Of a stretch of 64,000 nt of DNA, positions 44,097 through 53,800 are shown one piece after another. Under the pieces are notes generated by a model. That model was given only the letters and a program-made list of their open reading frames with translations, was not told where the DNA came from and made no database searches. The stretch is from Xenorhabdus budapestensis. Its GTDB lineage: Bacteria > Pseudomonadota > Gammaproteobacteria > Enterobacterales > Enterobacteriaceae. A program made the translations under genes and the position numbers. The stretch covers positions 21,094 through 85,093 of the forward strand of contig NZ_NIBS01000017.1 in assembly GCF_002632465.1 (NCBI RefSeq). The letters are read 5' to 3'. Every line of letters starts with the position of its first letter. Positions within the stretch are counted from its first letter, which is position 1.

Positions 44097-45314
44097 CTAT
44101 AGTGAGAGTAATTTACTTTCCCATTGCGCTATAATTTCCCGTTTTTCTTTCAGATAGTCGTAGCGATCGTAGTGTTTGGTTGAGACACCGGGTTTTTTAT
44201 GGTTCTGCAACCTATCTCTCATCTCAGAACTGATCCCCATCTCTCCTGCAAGCGTCTTAAAGGTTCGTCTGATATCCCTTGGTGTAAATTTTTCAAAATC
44301 ATAGCGAGCACAAAATTTTCGGATCTGCTTGGCATATTCAGCAGTGAGTAAATGACCTTCTTTAGTGTCTCCGGGAAACAAGAACTCTGAGTCTGGATAT
44401 TGTTTGGCTTGGCATTCTAATATTTCAGTTGCAGATTTACACAATGGAATTACGTGGTAATCACCGTTTTTTGAAATATGAGGTGGTACAGTCAACGTAT
44501 TATTTTTTTTATCCCAGCTATCTCTTGTATTGGTCATTATTTCCCAAGGACGCTGACCACCAGTGAAAATACAGAGCAATATTAACCGGCCATAATCAGG
44601 ATGGATTGGGAATGCCGTCGACGAAATACGAAACAGTTTTAGAATCTCTTTCATTTCATCCCAAGATAAAAATCTATCCAACGCCTTATCTGCTCCCTCT
44701 TGGCGTGGAACGATGGTCACGGGGTTTCGGTCAAGACCATAAATAACTTTCTCGTTCAGTTTGGCAGGATCATTGTCAGCGAATAGACCGAAGTTAAATA
44801 CTGCATGAAGATTTGCACGAACCTTATTTGAGCCAGCAACAGCACCGCGTGAGATAAATTCAGCTAATACCCTTTTAATGTGGTCTGGGGTAATATCTTT
44901 TGCTGGAGTACTTCTATCAATGTACTGGCTATCTAATACCTGATTTAGCCTGTACTGGGTTTTATCATAAGATCTCTTGCCACGGCGTTTCTGGTCGGCA
45001 ATATAGTCGCTGAATAGCTGTTCAATTGTGGCGTGATTTATGATGGCTTTTTCTGGAGCTGAAACATTGGCGGCGGCATCTCGTGATTTGGATAATGCCT
45101 CTGCCAAAGAAAGAGCAGGGAAATCACCTAGGTTTATGAACTTTTCTTTTCCATTCTTAAAATAACGATAGACAAAGACCTTTCTCCCCGATGGGTATGT
45201 TTTAACTCCTAACCTCCCAGTTCCTCGTGTTGCTGCTGCTTGCCATGTATAATAAGCTGAGTTTTTGGGTTTCAACCCTCGGATTTTACTGTCAGTCAAT
45301 AAGGTACTAGCCAT
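44097..45314 (-). CDS. int: Tyrosine integrase next to tRNA-Arg fragment (left element)
   Basis: A 405-aa P4/P2-like integrase with the N-terminal DUF4102 domain (LTDSKIRGLKPKNSAYYTWQ, then RGTGRLGVKTYPSGRKVFVY), a core-binding domain (about 105-195) and a catalytic domain: Arg in FTGGQRPWEIM, RDIRR in TPRDIRRTFK (HxxR with His replaced by Arg), His in RLQNHKKPGV and Tyr in KHYDRYDYL. The gene reads left, away from the 3' tRNA-Arg fragment at 45469-45516. Two GGTCAAG sites spaced 12 bases (45335, 45347) lie upstream. It belongs to an element to the left of the tRNA fragment, possibly the prophage whose late genes open the window, but that link cannot be shown here. Confidence 0.92.
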   Translation of the reverse strand: MASTLLTDSKIRGLKPKNSAYYTWQAAATRGTGRLGVKTYPSGRKVFVYRYFKNGKEKFINLGDFPALSLAEALSKSRDAAANVSAPEKAIINHATIEQLFSDYIADQKRRGKRSYDKTQYRLNQVLDSQYIDRSTPAKDITPDHIKRVLAEFISRGAVAGSNKVRANLHAVFNFGLFADNDPAKLNEKVIYGLDRNPVTIVPRQEGADKALDRFLSWDEMKEILKLFRISSTAFPIHPDYGRLILLCIFTGGQRPWEIMTNTRDSWDKKNNTLTVPPHISKNGDYHVIPLCKSATEILECQAKQYPDSEFLFPGDTKEGHLLTAEYAKQIRKFCARYDFEKFTPRDIRRTFKTLAGEMGISSEMRDRLQNHKKPGVSTKHYDRYDYLKEKREIIAQWESKLLSL

Positions 45315-45334
45315 TAGATATATCCCTCATAACA

Positions 45335-45353
45335 GGTCAAGTAGCGGGTCAAG
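45335..45353 (+). promoter_or_regulatory. Arm-type sites of the left element integrase
   Basis: GGTCAAG at 45335 and 45347, start-to-start 12 bases, just upstream of the leftward integrase. The layout copies the GGGGCAT and GGGGTAT pairs of the two islands although the sequence differs. Confidence 0.45.
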
Positions 45354-45468
45354 TTATGATGAAATGATATGCAACTACATGAAACTGTTCAAGCTATAAA
45401 ATCCGTTTTAAATCAAAATGATGAAACCAAGTGAAATCGAAAGAAATAGAGTGAAATCAAAGGTTTTT

Positions 45469-45516
45469 GCCCTTCTAAGCCGTAGGTCACAGGTTCGAAT
45501 CCTGTAGGGCGTACCA
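45469..45516 (+). other. 3' fragment of tRNA-Arg(TCT); attachment site
   Basis: The segment reads the anticodon arm with CTTCTAA (anticodon TCT), variable loop, T-arm GGTTCGAATCC and acceptor end with CCA, matching the 3' part of an argU-type tRNA. The 5' half (D-arm) is absent, so it is not a working tRNA gene but an att site left by integration. It lies between two integrases that read away from it. Confidence 0.85.
45495..45509 (+). repeat. Left attachment core of island 2
   Basis: TCGAATCCTGTAGGG in the T-arm of the tRNA fragment, identical to 63475-63489 at the right end of the island. Confidence 0.85.
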
Positions 45517-45545
45517 TCCATTCATATCGTAACGTCTTCCGAAGT

Positions 45546-45671
45546 CTACAAAATCCCAATAAATACGCAGTGTTGGCCTTTTTCCGTTCTCCTATAGTCT
45601 AGTAAGGTATGTTGAAATCTACGATCTTATAGGGGTATATTTAGGGGTACGTTCAGGTTCAATGAAGTGAG
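45546..45671 (+). repeat. Left arm of island 2, repeated at 63491-63616
   Basis: 126 bases upstream of the integrase, found again at 63491-63616 with only five differences that I could count. It includes the arm sites and the likely integrase promoter. Confidence 0.9.
45612..45650 (+). promoter_or_regulatory. Integrase promoter overlapping arm-type sites (island 2)
   Basis: TTGAAA (45612-45617), 18-base spacer, TATATT (45636-45641), about 40 bases before the integrase ATG. GGGGTAT at 45632 and GGGGTAC at 45644, spaced 12 bases, overlap the -10 box, so integrase may repress its own gene. Confidence 0.5.
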
Positions 45672-45681
45672 ATACCCCCGT

Positions 45682-46896
45682 ATGAAGTTAACAGCCCGAC
45701 AGGTGGACACTGCAAAGCCGAAAGAAAAACCCTATAAACTTGCCGATGGCGGCGGACTCTATCTATTGGTAAACCCGAATGGCTCTCGCTATTGGCGGTT
45801 AAAGTACCGGATCGCAGGCAAAGAAAAATTACTCGCATTAGGGGTATATCCTGAAATCTCCCTTGCCGAAGCACGAACCAAGAGAAATGATGCGCGGCGG
45901 ACGCTATCAGATGGTAATGATCCGATAGAAGAAAAGAGAGCAGAAAAGGCCGCCAAAGTCTTTGCGGTCAGCAATAGTTTTGAATCCATCGCTATTGAGT
46001 GGCACGAATATAAACGCCCAAACTGGTCACAAGGGTATGCCGAAGACATTCTCGAATATCTGAAAAAAGACATCTTCCCGTATATTGGTAAACGTGCTGT
46101 TACCGAGATCAAACCTGCTGAAATGCTGGCTGTGCTCCGAAAAATGGAGCAACGCGGTGTTTTGGATAAACTGAAGAAAACCAGACAGGCCTGTCGGCAA
46201 ATCTTCACCTATGCGGTTATTACCGGACGAGCAGAGTTCAACCCCGTTACCGATCTTGCCAGTGCACTCAAAGCGCCCAAGCAAAAACACTTCCCACACC
46301 TTTTAGCCGACCAACTGCATGATTTTCTTATCGCCCTGAGTGGTTATAGTGGAAGTCCGGTTACTCAATCAGCAACACGTATGCTGATGCTGACCGGAGT
46401 ACGCACCATTGAGCTGAGAGAATCGGAATGGATTGAATTCGATTTCGATAACGATCTCTGGCAAATCCCTGCCGAACGAATGAAAATGCGCCGCCCTCAT
46501 ATTGTCCCACTGTCAAATCAGGTTAAAAGCATTCTTATTAAACTGCATGAGATTACAGGACGCGGGAAATACGTTTTCCCCGGTCGTAATGATGCGGGTA
46601 AACCGATGAGCGAGGCCGCTATCAATCAGGTTATTAAACGTATTGGTTATGATGGTAAGGCAACAGGTCACGGTTTCCGTCATACCATGAGTACAATTCT
46701 GCATGAACAAGGCTATAACACGGCTTGGATTGAAACTCAGCTTGCTCATGTTGACAAGAACAGCATCCGTGGTACTTACAACCACGCTCAATATCTGGAT
46801 GGTCGCCGGGAAATGCTGCAATGGTATGCGGATCATATGGAGATGCTGGAACGAGGCGAAAATGTGCTGATTGGAAAATTTGGCAAAAGAGCGTAA
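45682..46896 (+). CDS. int: Tyrosine integrase of island 2 (P4 type)
   Basis: A 404-aa recombinase starting MKLTARQVDTAKPKEKPYKL; an in-frame GTG 15 bases upstream is less likely. DUF4102 domain (1-85), core-binding domain (about 95-180) and catalytic domain with Arg in TGVRTIELRESEW, HxxR in GHGFRHTMS, His in LAHVDKN and Tyr in RGTYNHAQYLDGRREM. The N-terminal 80 residues match the island 1 integrase closely, the catalytic half much less, consistent with a different target (tRNA-Arg here, vgrG there). Confidence 0.95.
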   Translation: MKLTARQVDTAKPKEKPYKLADGGGLYLLVNPNGSRYWRLKYRIAGKEKLLALGVYPEISLAEARTKRNDARRTLSDGNDPIEEKRAEKAAKVFAVSNSFESIAIEWHEYKRPNWSQGYAEDILEYLKKDIFPYIGKRAVTEIKPAEMLAVLRKMEQRGVLDKLKKTRQACRQIFTYAVITGRAEFNPVTDLASALKAPKQKHFPHLLADQLHDFLIALSGYSGSPVTQSATRMLMLTGVRTIELRESEWIEFDFDNDLWQIPAERMKMRRPHIVPLSNQVKSILIKLHEITGRGKYVFPGRNDAGKPMSEAAINQVIKRIGYDGKATGHGFRHTMSTILHEQGYNTAWIETQLAHVDKNSIRGTYNHAQYLDGRREMLQWYADHMEMLERGENVLIGKFGKRA

Positions 46897-47112
46897 AGAT
46901 GTGGTTATTTTTCATGCTGTTGTGCTCGTGGCACACGCGCCTGTTTTTCATACAACATACAAATAAAAAGTCGAGTTTCCTATAAAAAATAAATTCAACA
47001 AATCGGAAAAACAATTAACGCTGTTCATTTAGTCTTGCTTTTTAAATAATCCGCCTGTCATCAAACAACGTCCACGATGAGCGCTCAAGGACTCGGTAAC
47101 AGGAGAAAAAAT

Positions 47113-47319
47113 ATGACAATGACAGTGTCGAAGGAAAACCTTATTCGTTTGCCGGAAGTTCAACGCAGAACGGGTTATAGCAAAGCGTGGATCTATAAAC
47201 TGATTAGTGCTGGAGAGTTTCCTAAACAGGTCAAACTTGGTTCTCGCTCAATCGCCTTTATTGAATCAGAAATTGATAACTGGATTGCCCAGCGGATCGC
47301 TGTATCACGAGCGGCATAA
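47113..47319 (+). CDS. alpA: AlpA-family transcriptional regulator (island 2)
   Basis: A 68-aa AlpA/Vis protein, RLPEVQRRTGYSKAWIYKLI then FPKQVKLGSRSIAFIESEID. The ATG at 47113 follows GGTAACAGGAG; the frame is open some codons upstream, but that part is the conserved leader also seen before the island 1 gene (28440-28540). Likely controls integrase/excision and primase genes. Confidence 0.93.
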   Translation: MTMTVSKENLIRLPEVQRRTGYSKAWIYKLISAGEFPKQVKLGSRSIAFIESEIDNWIAQRIAVSRAA

Positions 47320-47424
47320 CAGCTAAAAGAACATGGCATAAGAAACGTAATATAAAAAAACAACGCCCCAGTGTGGTGGAACACATCTGAGGCGTCTGAC
47401 CAACGACCGTTATACGGAGTAACG

Positions 47425-49866
47425 ATGATGGATGATATACAGCATACCCAAACTCACCCTAAATTTACATCTTCAGATATCACAGGCAACCAAAAACCGC
47501 TTGACTTGATCCAGACCGTGAAAAAATCCGCTATGTATCATTGGGAAAACCTATTGCCTGCCTGTGGCATCGATATCCCTGCAAAGGGAAAACATGGTGC
47601 TTGTCCTGTCTGCGGTGGTACTGACCGCTTTCACTTTATTGATGATCACCATCATGGCAACTGGCATTGCCGCCAATGTGATTATCCAAACTATGGTGAT
47701 GGACTGGATTTAATGGCAAGAACCAAAGGAATTTCCATCACTGAGGCAGCAAAAATCATTGCAGGCGTACTGGCATTGCCTTTGCCAGAACCCAAGCCCG
47801 CCAGAGAAATCATTCAAACTACGCAGTCAATTGCCGAAAAAGTGGCATCACTAATGGCACAAACTGTCGCTGATCAATCGCCCTATCTGGCTGCAAAAGG
47901 GCTGGATTTTCCTAATCAGCGGCTATTGCTCAATAATTCGACTTTGTTGGCACTGACAACACTGGATAAAAAAGTAACAGGTGCGCAGATTATCACACCC
48001 AATGGAGAGAAAAAATTACTGTCTGGCAGCCAGAAAAAAGGTGCATTTATTTCTGTCTCAGAACTGGAAGATCATCCCGATACAGTGCTCATTACCGAAG
48101 GTTACGCCACAGCGCTCACAGCTAACTTGCTCTATAAAGGTACTGTTCTGGCAGCATTGGATGCAGGTAATTTGTATTCTGTCGCTAAAGCGATTCGGGA
48201 ACGTTGGTCAGACACAAAAATTATTTTGGCAGCAGATAATGACTGGCATCATCCCGACGAACTGGATAAGCACGGCAAACTCAAAGTAAATATCGGCAAG
48301 ATTTCAGCAGAAAAAGCAGCTCTTGCGGTTAAGGGTTGGGTCACGTTACCACCGACAGAGTATACAGCCGACTGGGACGATTACCGCCAACAACATGATG
48401 TGGAAAGGGCAAAGCTGGCCTTTTCTCAGGGGCTTTATCAACCCGTACCAACAAAGAAAAAAGCAACCACTCAGCCCAATGATACCGAATCTTCCAAGCT
48501 GACATTATGCCAAATGGGAGCCAGCCAGCGCGGAGAAGTATTACTGGCACGTTATGACGGGGATTTAGCACTGGATGGGTCTTCGGAAACCGTTCATCAC
48601 TATGACGGCATTGTCTGGCGTCCGGTTAGTGACCGCGATTTAAAACGGGAAATGGTGGCTGCTTTCATGGAAGAGAAACTGCCGTATTCACCGCATGGTA
48701 TCAGTTCTGCCGTAGATGCCCTGAAATTGCAGCTTCCCATGATGCAGCTACCAGAACGTCACTTAATTGGGTTCAGCAACGGCGTGTTTGACCTGAAAGC
48801 CTGCCAGTTCCGACCTCATCGTAAAAGTGACTGGTTACTGCTTGCCAATGATGTTGCGTTTAATCCCCCTGTTTCGGGGGAGACTCTGAAAAATCATGCA
48901 CCGCAGTTCTGGCGCTGGCTTAACCGGGCAACAGCCAACTGTGAGAACAAGTTTGATCGGGTACTGGCAGCGCTGTTTATGGTGCTGGCGAACCGTTACG
49001 ACTGGCAGTTGTTTCTGGAAATCACCGGTGCCGGAGGCAGTGGCAAAAGCATCTTTGCTGAAATCTGTTCAATGCTGGCAGGCAAAGGCAACACTGTTTC
49101 TGCGAGTATGGCCGCGCTGGAAAACCCGCGGGAACGGGCGCTGATTGTGGGATATTCGTTGATTATCCTGCCAGATCAAACTCGCTATGTGGGAGATGGC
49201 TCCGGCATCAAAGCCATTACAGGCGGGGATGAAGTCGCTATCGACCCGAAGCATAAACAACCTTATTCAACCCGCATTCCTGCGGTGGTCTTGGCGGTAA
49301 ACAATAATGCTATGAGTTTCAGTGATCGCAGTGGTGGCGTATCACGGCGTCGGGTAATCTTCAATTTTTCCGAAGTTGTGCCGGAAAATGAACGTGATCC
49401 ACTTCTACGGGATAAAATCGCAGCAGAATTGCCTGTGATTATCCGGCATCTGTTGTATCGGTTCACTGATCCACAGGCTGCAAGGCGTTTACTGGCTGAG
49501 CAACAGAAGTCAGAAGAAGCACTGGATATCAAACGTGGCACAGATCCACTGGTCGATTTTTGCGGCTACCTGATTGCATCCGATGAAGCTGACGGCCTGT
49601 TAATCGGTAATGCAGAGATTGTGCCGTTCAATCCCTGCAAGTACCTTTATCATGCCTACCTTGCCTATATGAAAGGTAATAACCTGAATAAACCTGTTTC
49701 CGTGACCCGTTTTGGTATGGATATGCCGGGCGCACTGGCGGAGTACAGTCAGCATTACCTGCGTAAGAAAAGCAAATACGGCATTCGTAGCAATCTGAGC
49801 CTGAATATCGACACGGCTATTGAGTGGATGCCAAAACTGGCAAGGGATAACCTGCCAGAAGAATAA
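47425..49866 (+). CDS. P4 alpha-type primase-helicase (island 2)
   Basis: An 813-aa protein of the same length as the island 1 homologue when started at MMDDIQHTQ (47425, with ACGGAGTAACG before it). It has the zinc ribbon CPVCGGTDRFHF...CRQC, a Toprim-like part (VLITEGYATALTANLLYKGT, KIILAADND) and an SF3/D5 helicase (GAGGSGKSIFAEICSM, AVVLAVNNNAMSFSDRSGG). The C-terminal half is nearly identical to that of island 1, and the middle (150-360) differs more. The iteron origin lies just downstream. Confidence 0.95.
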   Translation: MMDDIQHTQTHPKFTSSDITGNQKPLDLIQTVKKSAMYHWENLLPACGIDIPAKGKHGACPVCGGTDRFHFIDDHHHGNWHCRQCDYPNYGDGLDLMARTKGISITEAAKIIAGVLALPLPEPKPAREIIQTTQSIAEKVASLMAQTVADQSPYLAAKGLDFPNQRLLLNNSTLLALTTLDKKVTGAQIITPNGEKKLLSGSQKKGAFISVSELEDHPDTVLITEGYATALTANLLYKGTVLAALDAGNLYSVAKAIRERWSDTKIILAADNDWHHPDELDKHGKLKVNIGKISAEKAALAVKGWVTLPPTEYTADWDDYRQQHDVERAKLAFSQGLYQPVPTKKKATTQPNDTESSKLTLCQMGASQRGEVLLARYDGDLALDGSSETVHHYDGIVWRPVSDRDLKREMVAAFMEEKLPYSPHGISSAVDALKLQLPMMQLPERHLIGFSNGVFDLKACQFRPHRKSDWLLLANDVAFNPPVSGETLKNHAPQFWRWLNRATANCENKFDRVLAALFMVLANRYDWQLFLEITGAGGSGKSIFAEICSMLAGKGNTVSASMAALENPRERALIVGYSLIILPDQTRYVGDGSGIKAITGGDEVAIDPKHKQPYSTRIPAVVLAVNNNAMSFSDRSGGVSRRRVIFNFSEVVPENERDPLLRDKIAAELPVIIRHLLYRFTDPQAARRLLAEQQKSEEALDIKRGTDPLVDFCGYLIASDEADGLLIGNAEIVPFNPCKYLYHAYLAYMKGNNLNKPVSVTRFGMDMPGALAEYSQHYLRKKSKYGIRSNLSLNIDTAIEWMPKLARDNLPEE

Positions 49867-49909
49867 TTTTTTTCTTTATTGATGATAATTTTCAAAGAAA
49901 TATAAAAAG

Positions 49910-50129
49910 TGTTCACACCTGTTCACTTTATAATTTAAGTCATATATATCAATATATTATAGGATGAATAGTTATTTTTAAACTGTTCACAAGTCTTCAT
50001 CACTATTCACCTTTTCCTGATTTGAAGGTGAACGGCTGGTGAAGAGTGGTGATGAGTCTGATTTCAAGTTATCACCATTTAACAATATGAATTTAAATGA
50101 AAATATTCAAAGATGAACAGGGTGAACAG
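49910..50129 (+). other. Replication origin region with P4-type iterons (island 2)
   Basis: Repeats of the GGTGAACAG type: CTGTTCACA near 49983, CTATTCACC near 50003, GGTGAACGG near 50027, GGTGAAGAG near 50038, and the tandem pair GATGAACAG-GGTGAACAG at 50112-50129. The order matches island 1 (31337-31556). Confidence 0.85.
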
Positions 50130-50196
50130 TTTTATCCCTAATTCTTTAGGAGATGGGGGTAAGTGAAAAGTTTTTTCTGGCAGGTGTTTTTTCAGC

Positions 50197-50240
50197 TCTC
50201 TGGGTTATCGGGGTAATGCATTAGCCCGGTAACCCGGAGA
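50197..50240. repeat. Long conserved hairpin downstream of the origin (island 2)
   Basis: TCTCTGGGTTATCGGG (50197-50212) pairs over all 16 bases with CCCGGTAACCCGGAGA (50225-50240), two of them G-U. Compared with island 1 (31625-31668), several stem positions have changed on both sides. The TAAT/ATTA loop pairing is kept. Confidence 0.8.
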
Positions 50241-50449
50241 AGACAAGCGCAGCGCGTCAGGATGATTTTAATCTGTTGTATTACGTGGAATTAAAATTAT
50301 GTAATTAACTGATTTTATTTTAGAAGAGAAGTTAATCACAATTTTCCTTATAGACTCTTATTCGCTCTGGAATGCGTAAGTGGTGACGTTATATTCTGCT
50401 TCATTAATGTGCTAATAACATGTACCTATCATTAATGAGGCAAGGAAAT
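50241..50449 (+). other. Conserved leader upstream of the island 2 cargo
   Basis: Starts AGACAAGCGCAGCGCGTCAG as in island 1. Similarity fades after about 100 bases at TTAATCACAATTTT, and the remaining part belongs to the cargo. No promoter assigned with confidence. Confidence 0.45.
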
Positions 50450-50875
50450 ATGGAAACACGCTCGCGTTGTCAGTTTACTGAAGGCAGCATCACCCTACCG
50501 GAAGGCTATCAGGAACAAACTGTCAATATTATCATCGCACCAAATGTTCCCGCATTGAATATTAGCCGCGACCAGTTAAATGAAGGGGAAGATTTAGCCG
50601 ATTATATCATCCGCCAGAAAACGTTGTTGAAAAACGGTCTGCGAGACTGGCAGTTCCTCGAAGAACAACCCACCATATTAGGTGACAATTTGCTACAAGG
50701 CCATCTGTTGCTTTCCCGTTATCGCCCCAAGAAAGGGCAACAGGTTTATCAGTGTCAGGCGGTATTTCTGCGGGATGAGAAAAAGGTGCTGATTTTTACC
50801 CTGTCATCCCAGCAGGCATTTACGGAATCACAGCGGCAGTGGCTGGATGACTGCCTGAAAAGTTTTCAGTTCTAG
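50450..50875 (+). CDS. EagR/DcrB-like T6SS chaperone (DUF1795)
   Basis: A 141-aa protein of the DUF1795 family, chaperones that shield the N-terminal membrane helices of PAAR-Rhs effectors during loading on VgrG. It opens METRSRCQFTEGSITLPEGY and includes QTVNIIIAPNVPALNISRDQ, then LLLSRYRPKKGQQVYQCQAV. CAAGGAAAT precedes the ATG at 50450; the upstream in-frame ATG lacks this. It lies 12 bases before the rhs gene, whose product has the helices and PAAR domain that this family handles. Confidence 0.88.
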   Translation: METRSRCQFTEGSITLPEGYQEQTVNIIIAPNVPALNISRDQLNEGEDLADYIIRQKTLLKNGLRDWQFLEEQPTILGDNLLQGHLLLSRYRPKKGQQVYQCQAVFLRDEKKVLIFTLSSQQAFTESQRQWLDDCLKSFQF

Positions 50876-50887
50876 GGAGAGAATATT

Positions 50888-53800
50888 ATGCCAGAAGCGG
50901 CAAGGCTTGGGGATACGATAGGTCATTCCAGTGCAATGGCCGGGTTAGTTGCAGGTACGATTATTGGTTCATTGATTTCAGCCGCAGGCGGGATTGCCGC
51001 AGGTTTTCTTTTTGTGGCTGGAGTAGCCGCCTCCTGTGTCGGGGTTGGTGTTTTGTTGATCGGCCTTTCCATTGCGGTGGGAATGGCAGCAGATTCGTTA
51101 GGGAATATGGCACGCGATGCCTGTGTTTCGGCAGGTGCTTCGTCACGAAGTCCCAGCGGAACCATTACCAGTGGTTCCACGAATGTTCTTATCAATAATA
51201 AACCAGCTGCAATCGCAAAACGAAGTATGGTGGTTTGTAACAAAGAGATCGGTCCCCGCCAGATGGCACAAGGCTCTGATTCCGTCTTCATTAATGGATT
51301 ACCTGCCTCACGTGTAGGAGATAAAACGACCTGTGATGCGGCCGTAATGACGGGTTCTTCAAATGTTATTATTGGTGGAGGAACAAAAACAGAAGCAAAA
51401 ATTACTCCAGAAATTCCCCAATTGGCTTATAACATCTCAGACGCAACTATGTTTTTGGCTGGATTTACCAGTTTCGGTGGAGCAGCATATAAGGCATTAG
51501 GTGCATTGCCAAAGCTGTTCAGTAAAATCCCGAATGCAGCCAAAATTAGTAAGACTCTTTGCCGATTAAGTAATTTAGCGGTTGGTGCTTCACTTGTAGG
51601 TATCATGTCAAGACCAGTTGAAGTGATTGCCGGTCAGAAATTCCTTAATGACGACGATGAATTGGATTTTGTTTTTGAAGCTGAATTCCCGTTGTACTGG
51701 CAGCGTAGCTATTTGAGCAGTTATCAGTATGACAGTGTGCTGGGGCAGGGCTGGAATCTGTTCTGGGAAAGTCGATTAACTCGCGTGGAAGAAGGTATTC
51801 TCTGGCGTAATTTATCCGGGGATATTATCCCGTTCCCGGATGTACCGGAAGGCCATCGCTGTTTCTGCCCTGATGCACAAAGCTGGCTGATACACACCGA
51901 AGGCGGAGAATGGGAAATCCATGATTCAGGTGAGTTGGTTTATTACTATATCGCCTTTGATAATGATGGTATCAGCCGGTTAAGCCATATCCGTGATAAT
52001 GTCGGCAATGAACAGCGGTTCCATTACAACGACCAGCATCAGATGATTAATATCACGGGGTGCGGTGGAATGAATCTGCACTGTGATTATGCAGTCATAG
52101 AAATCGATGGCAAAACGGTTTCCCGATTAAGCAGGGTCTGGCGGGAGCTGTATAACGGTCAGCGCATTCGCCTTTGTCACTATCATTATGATGACAATGC
52201 CCGTCTTGTTGGCATCAATCACCGCAGTGACCATTTCCAACGTCAATTCGGCTGGACAGATCACGGCATCATGGCGTGGCATGTGGACAAACGTGGCCTG
52301 CGCTGTGATTATGAATGGGAACTGACCGAAGATGGGCTATGGCGCGTTATCAGCCAGAAAACCAATGAAGGTGCAAGTTACCGACTGGATTATGATGATA
52401 AAAATCTGATCCGCACCGCACACTGGTATGATGGTTCCCACTCCATCTGGGTACTCAACGAAGAACATCAGATTATTCACTGTGTTGATCGTAATGGTAC
52501 TGAGCACCATATATTATGGGATGAGTTCGGTCTGCCAAACGGATACAAAGATGCTGAAGGTCATACCCGGCAGGGAGAATGGGATAAATTCGGCCGTCTC
52601 CTGAGTCTGACCGATGGCAACGGTGACAAAACGCAGTGGCAATATCAAAATGACACTGACAGATTGACTTTTATTTTCTGGCCGAATGGTGCAGAAATGT
52701 CGCTGGATTATGATGAATTCGGTCGCCTAATCAGTGAAACCTCGCCACTTAAGCACACCATTCGTTTTCATTACAGCCCAAATACCCTACGGCCTTATCA
52801 ACGCATTGATGCCAAAGGCGGAGAAAGCCGTTTTATGTGGAATGGTCAGGGGCAGTTGATCCGTCATACCGACTGTTCAGGCCAGAGCAGCGACTGGCAG
52901 TACGACAATGAAAATCGGCTGAGCCGCTTTACCAATTCCCTGATGGAAGCTGTCCGCTATAGCTATAACGATGATGGTCAGTTGGTGCTTGTCACCTATC
53001 CCGATGGCTCAACAGAGCAGATGGACTGGGATAGTGCCGATCAACTTATTCATCACCAGCGTAATGATAATGTCTCTCGTGCTTGGGAATACAACACATT
53101 AGGACAAATCGTCTGTACAACAGACCGCCTGCAACGGCAGGTTCGTTACCAATACAGTCCCGAAGGACATCTGGTGCAGATTGAGAATGCTAATGGTGGC
53201 CGTTATCTGTTGAATCGTGATGCTGAAGGGCGCCTGATTGAAGAAATCCGCCCTGACGATACATTGATCCAGTATGAATACAATGTTGCTGGTTTGTTGA
53301 GTACTGAAAAACGGATGGGAGATCGAGTATTTCGGCAACCCGTGCGCCCGGCTTATCTGCATTACGATGCGGCGGGTAATCTTATCAAAAGGGAAACTGA
53401 TACCGACAGCTACCAGTATCAGTGGGATAATATGGGGCGTTTGTTGGAAGCGAATCGTGTTCCTAATGCCTCCGGGAAACAGTTAGGATTGCTTCCGAAT
53501 ACGATTAGCTTTGAATATGATGTGCTGGGGCGCGTGATTAGGGAGCAGAACGGCGAGGACGTGATCCAGTTCAGTTATGATGAAATGGATAATCTGACTG
53601 AATTGACTCTTCCACAGGGTGATACTTTGCGTTGGCTCTACTATGGTTCCGGTCATCTCAGCGCTATTCGCCATAATCAACAGATGATTACGGAGTTTGA
53701 GCGTGACAACCTGCATCGTGAAACCAGCCGGACACAAGGTAAATTATTCCAGTTTCGTGAATATGACCCATTAGGGCGTCGCATCAGCCAATACAGTGTC

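Noticed and set aside
45469..45516. Intact tRNA-Arg gene
   Set aside because: Only the anticodon arm to CCA end is present; the D-arm and 5' acceptor strand are missing.
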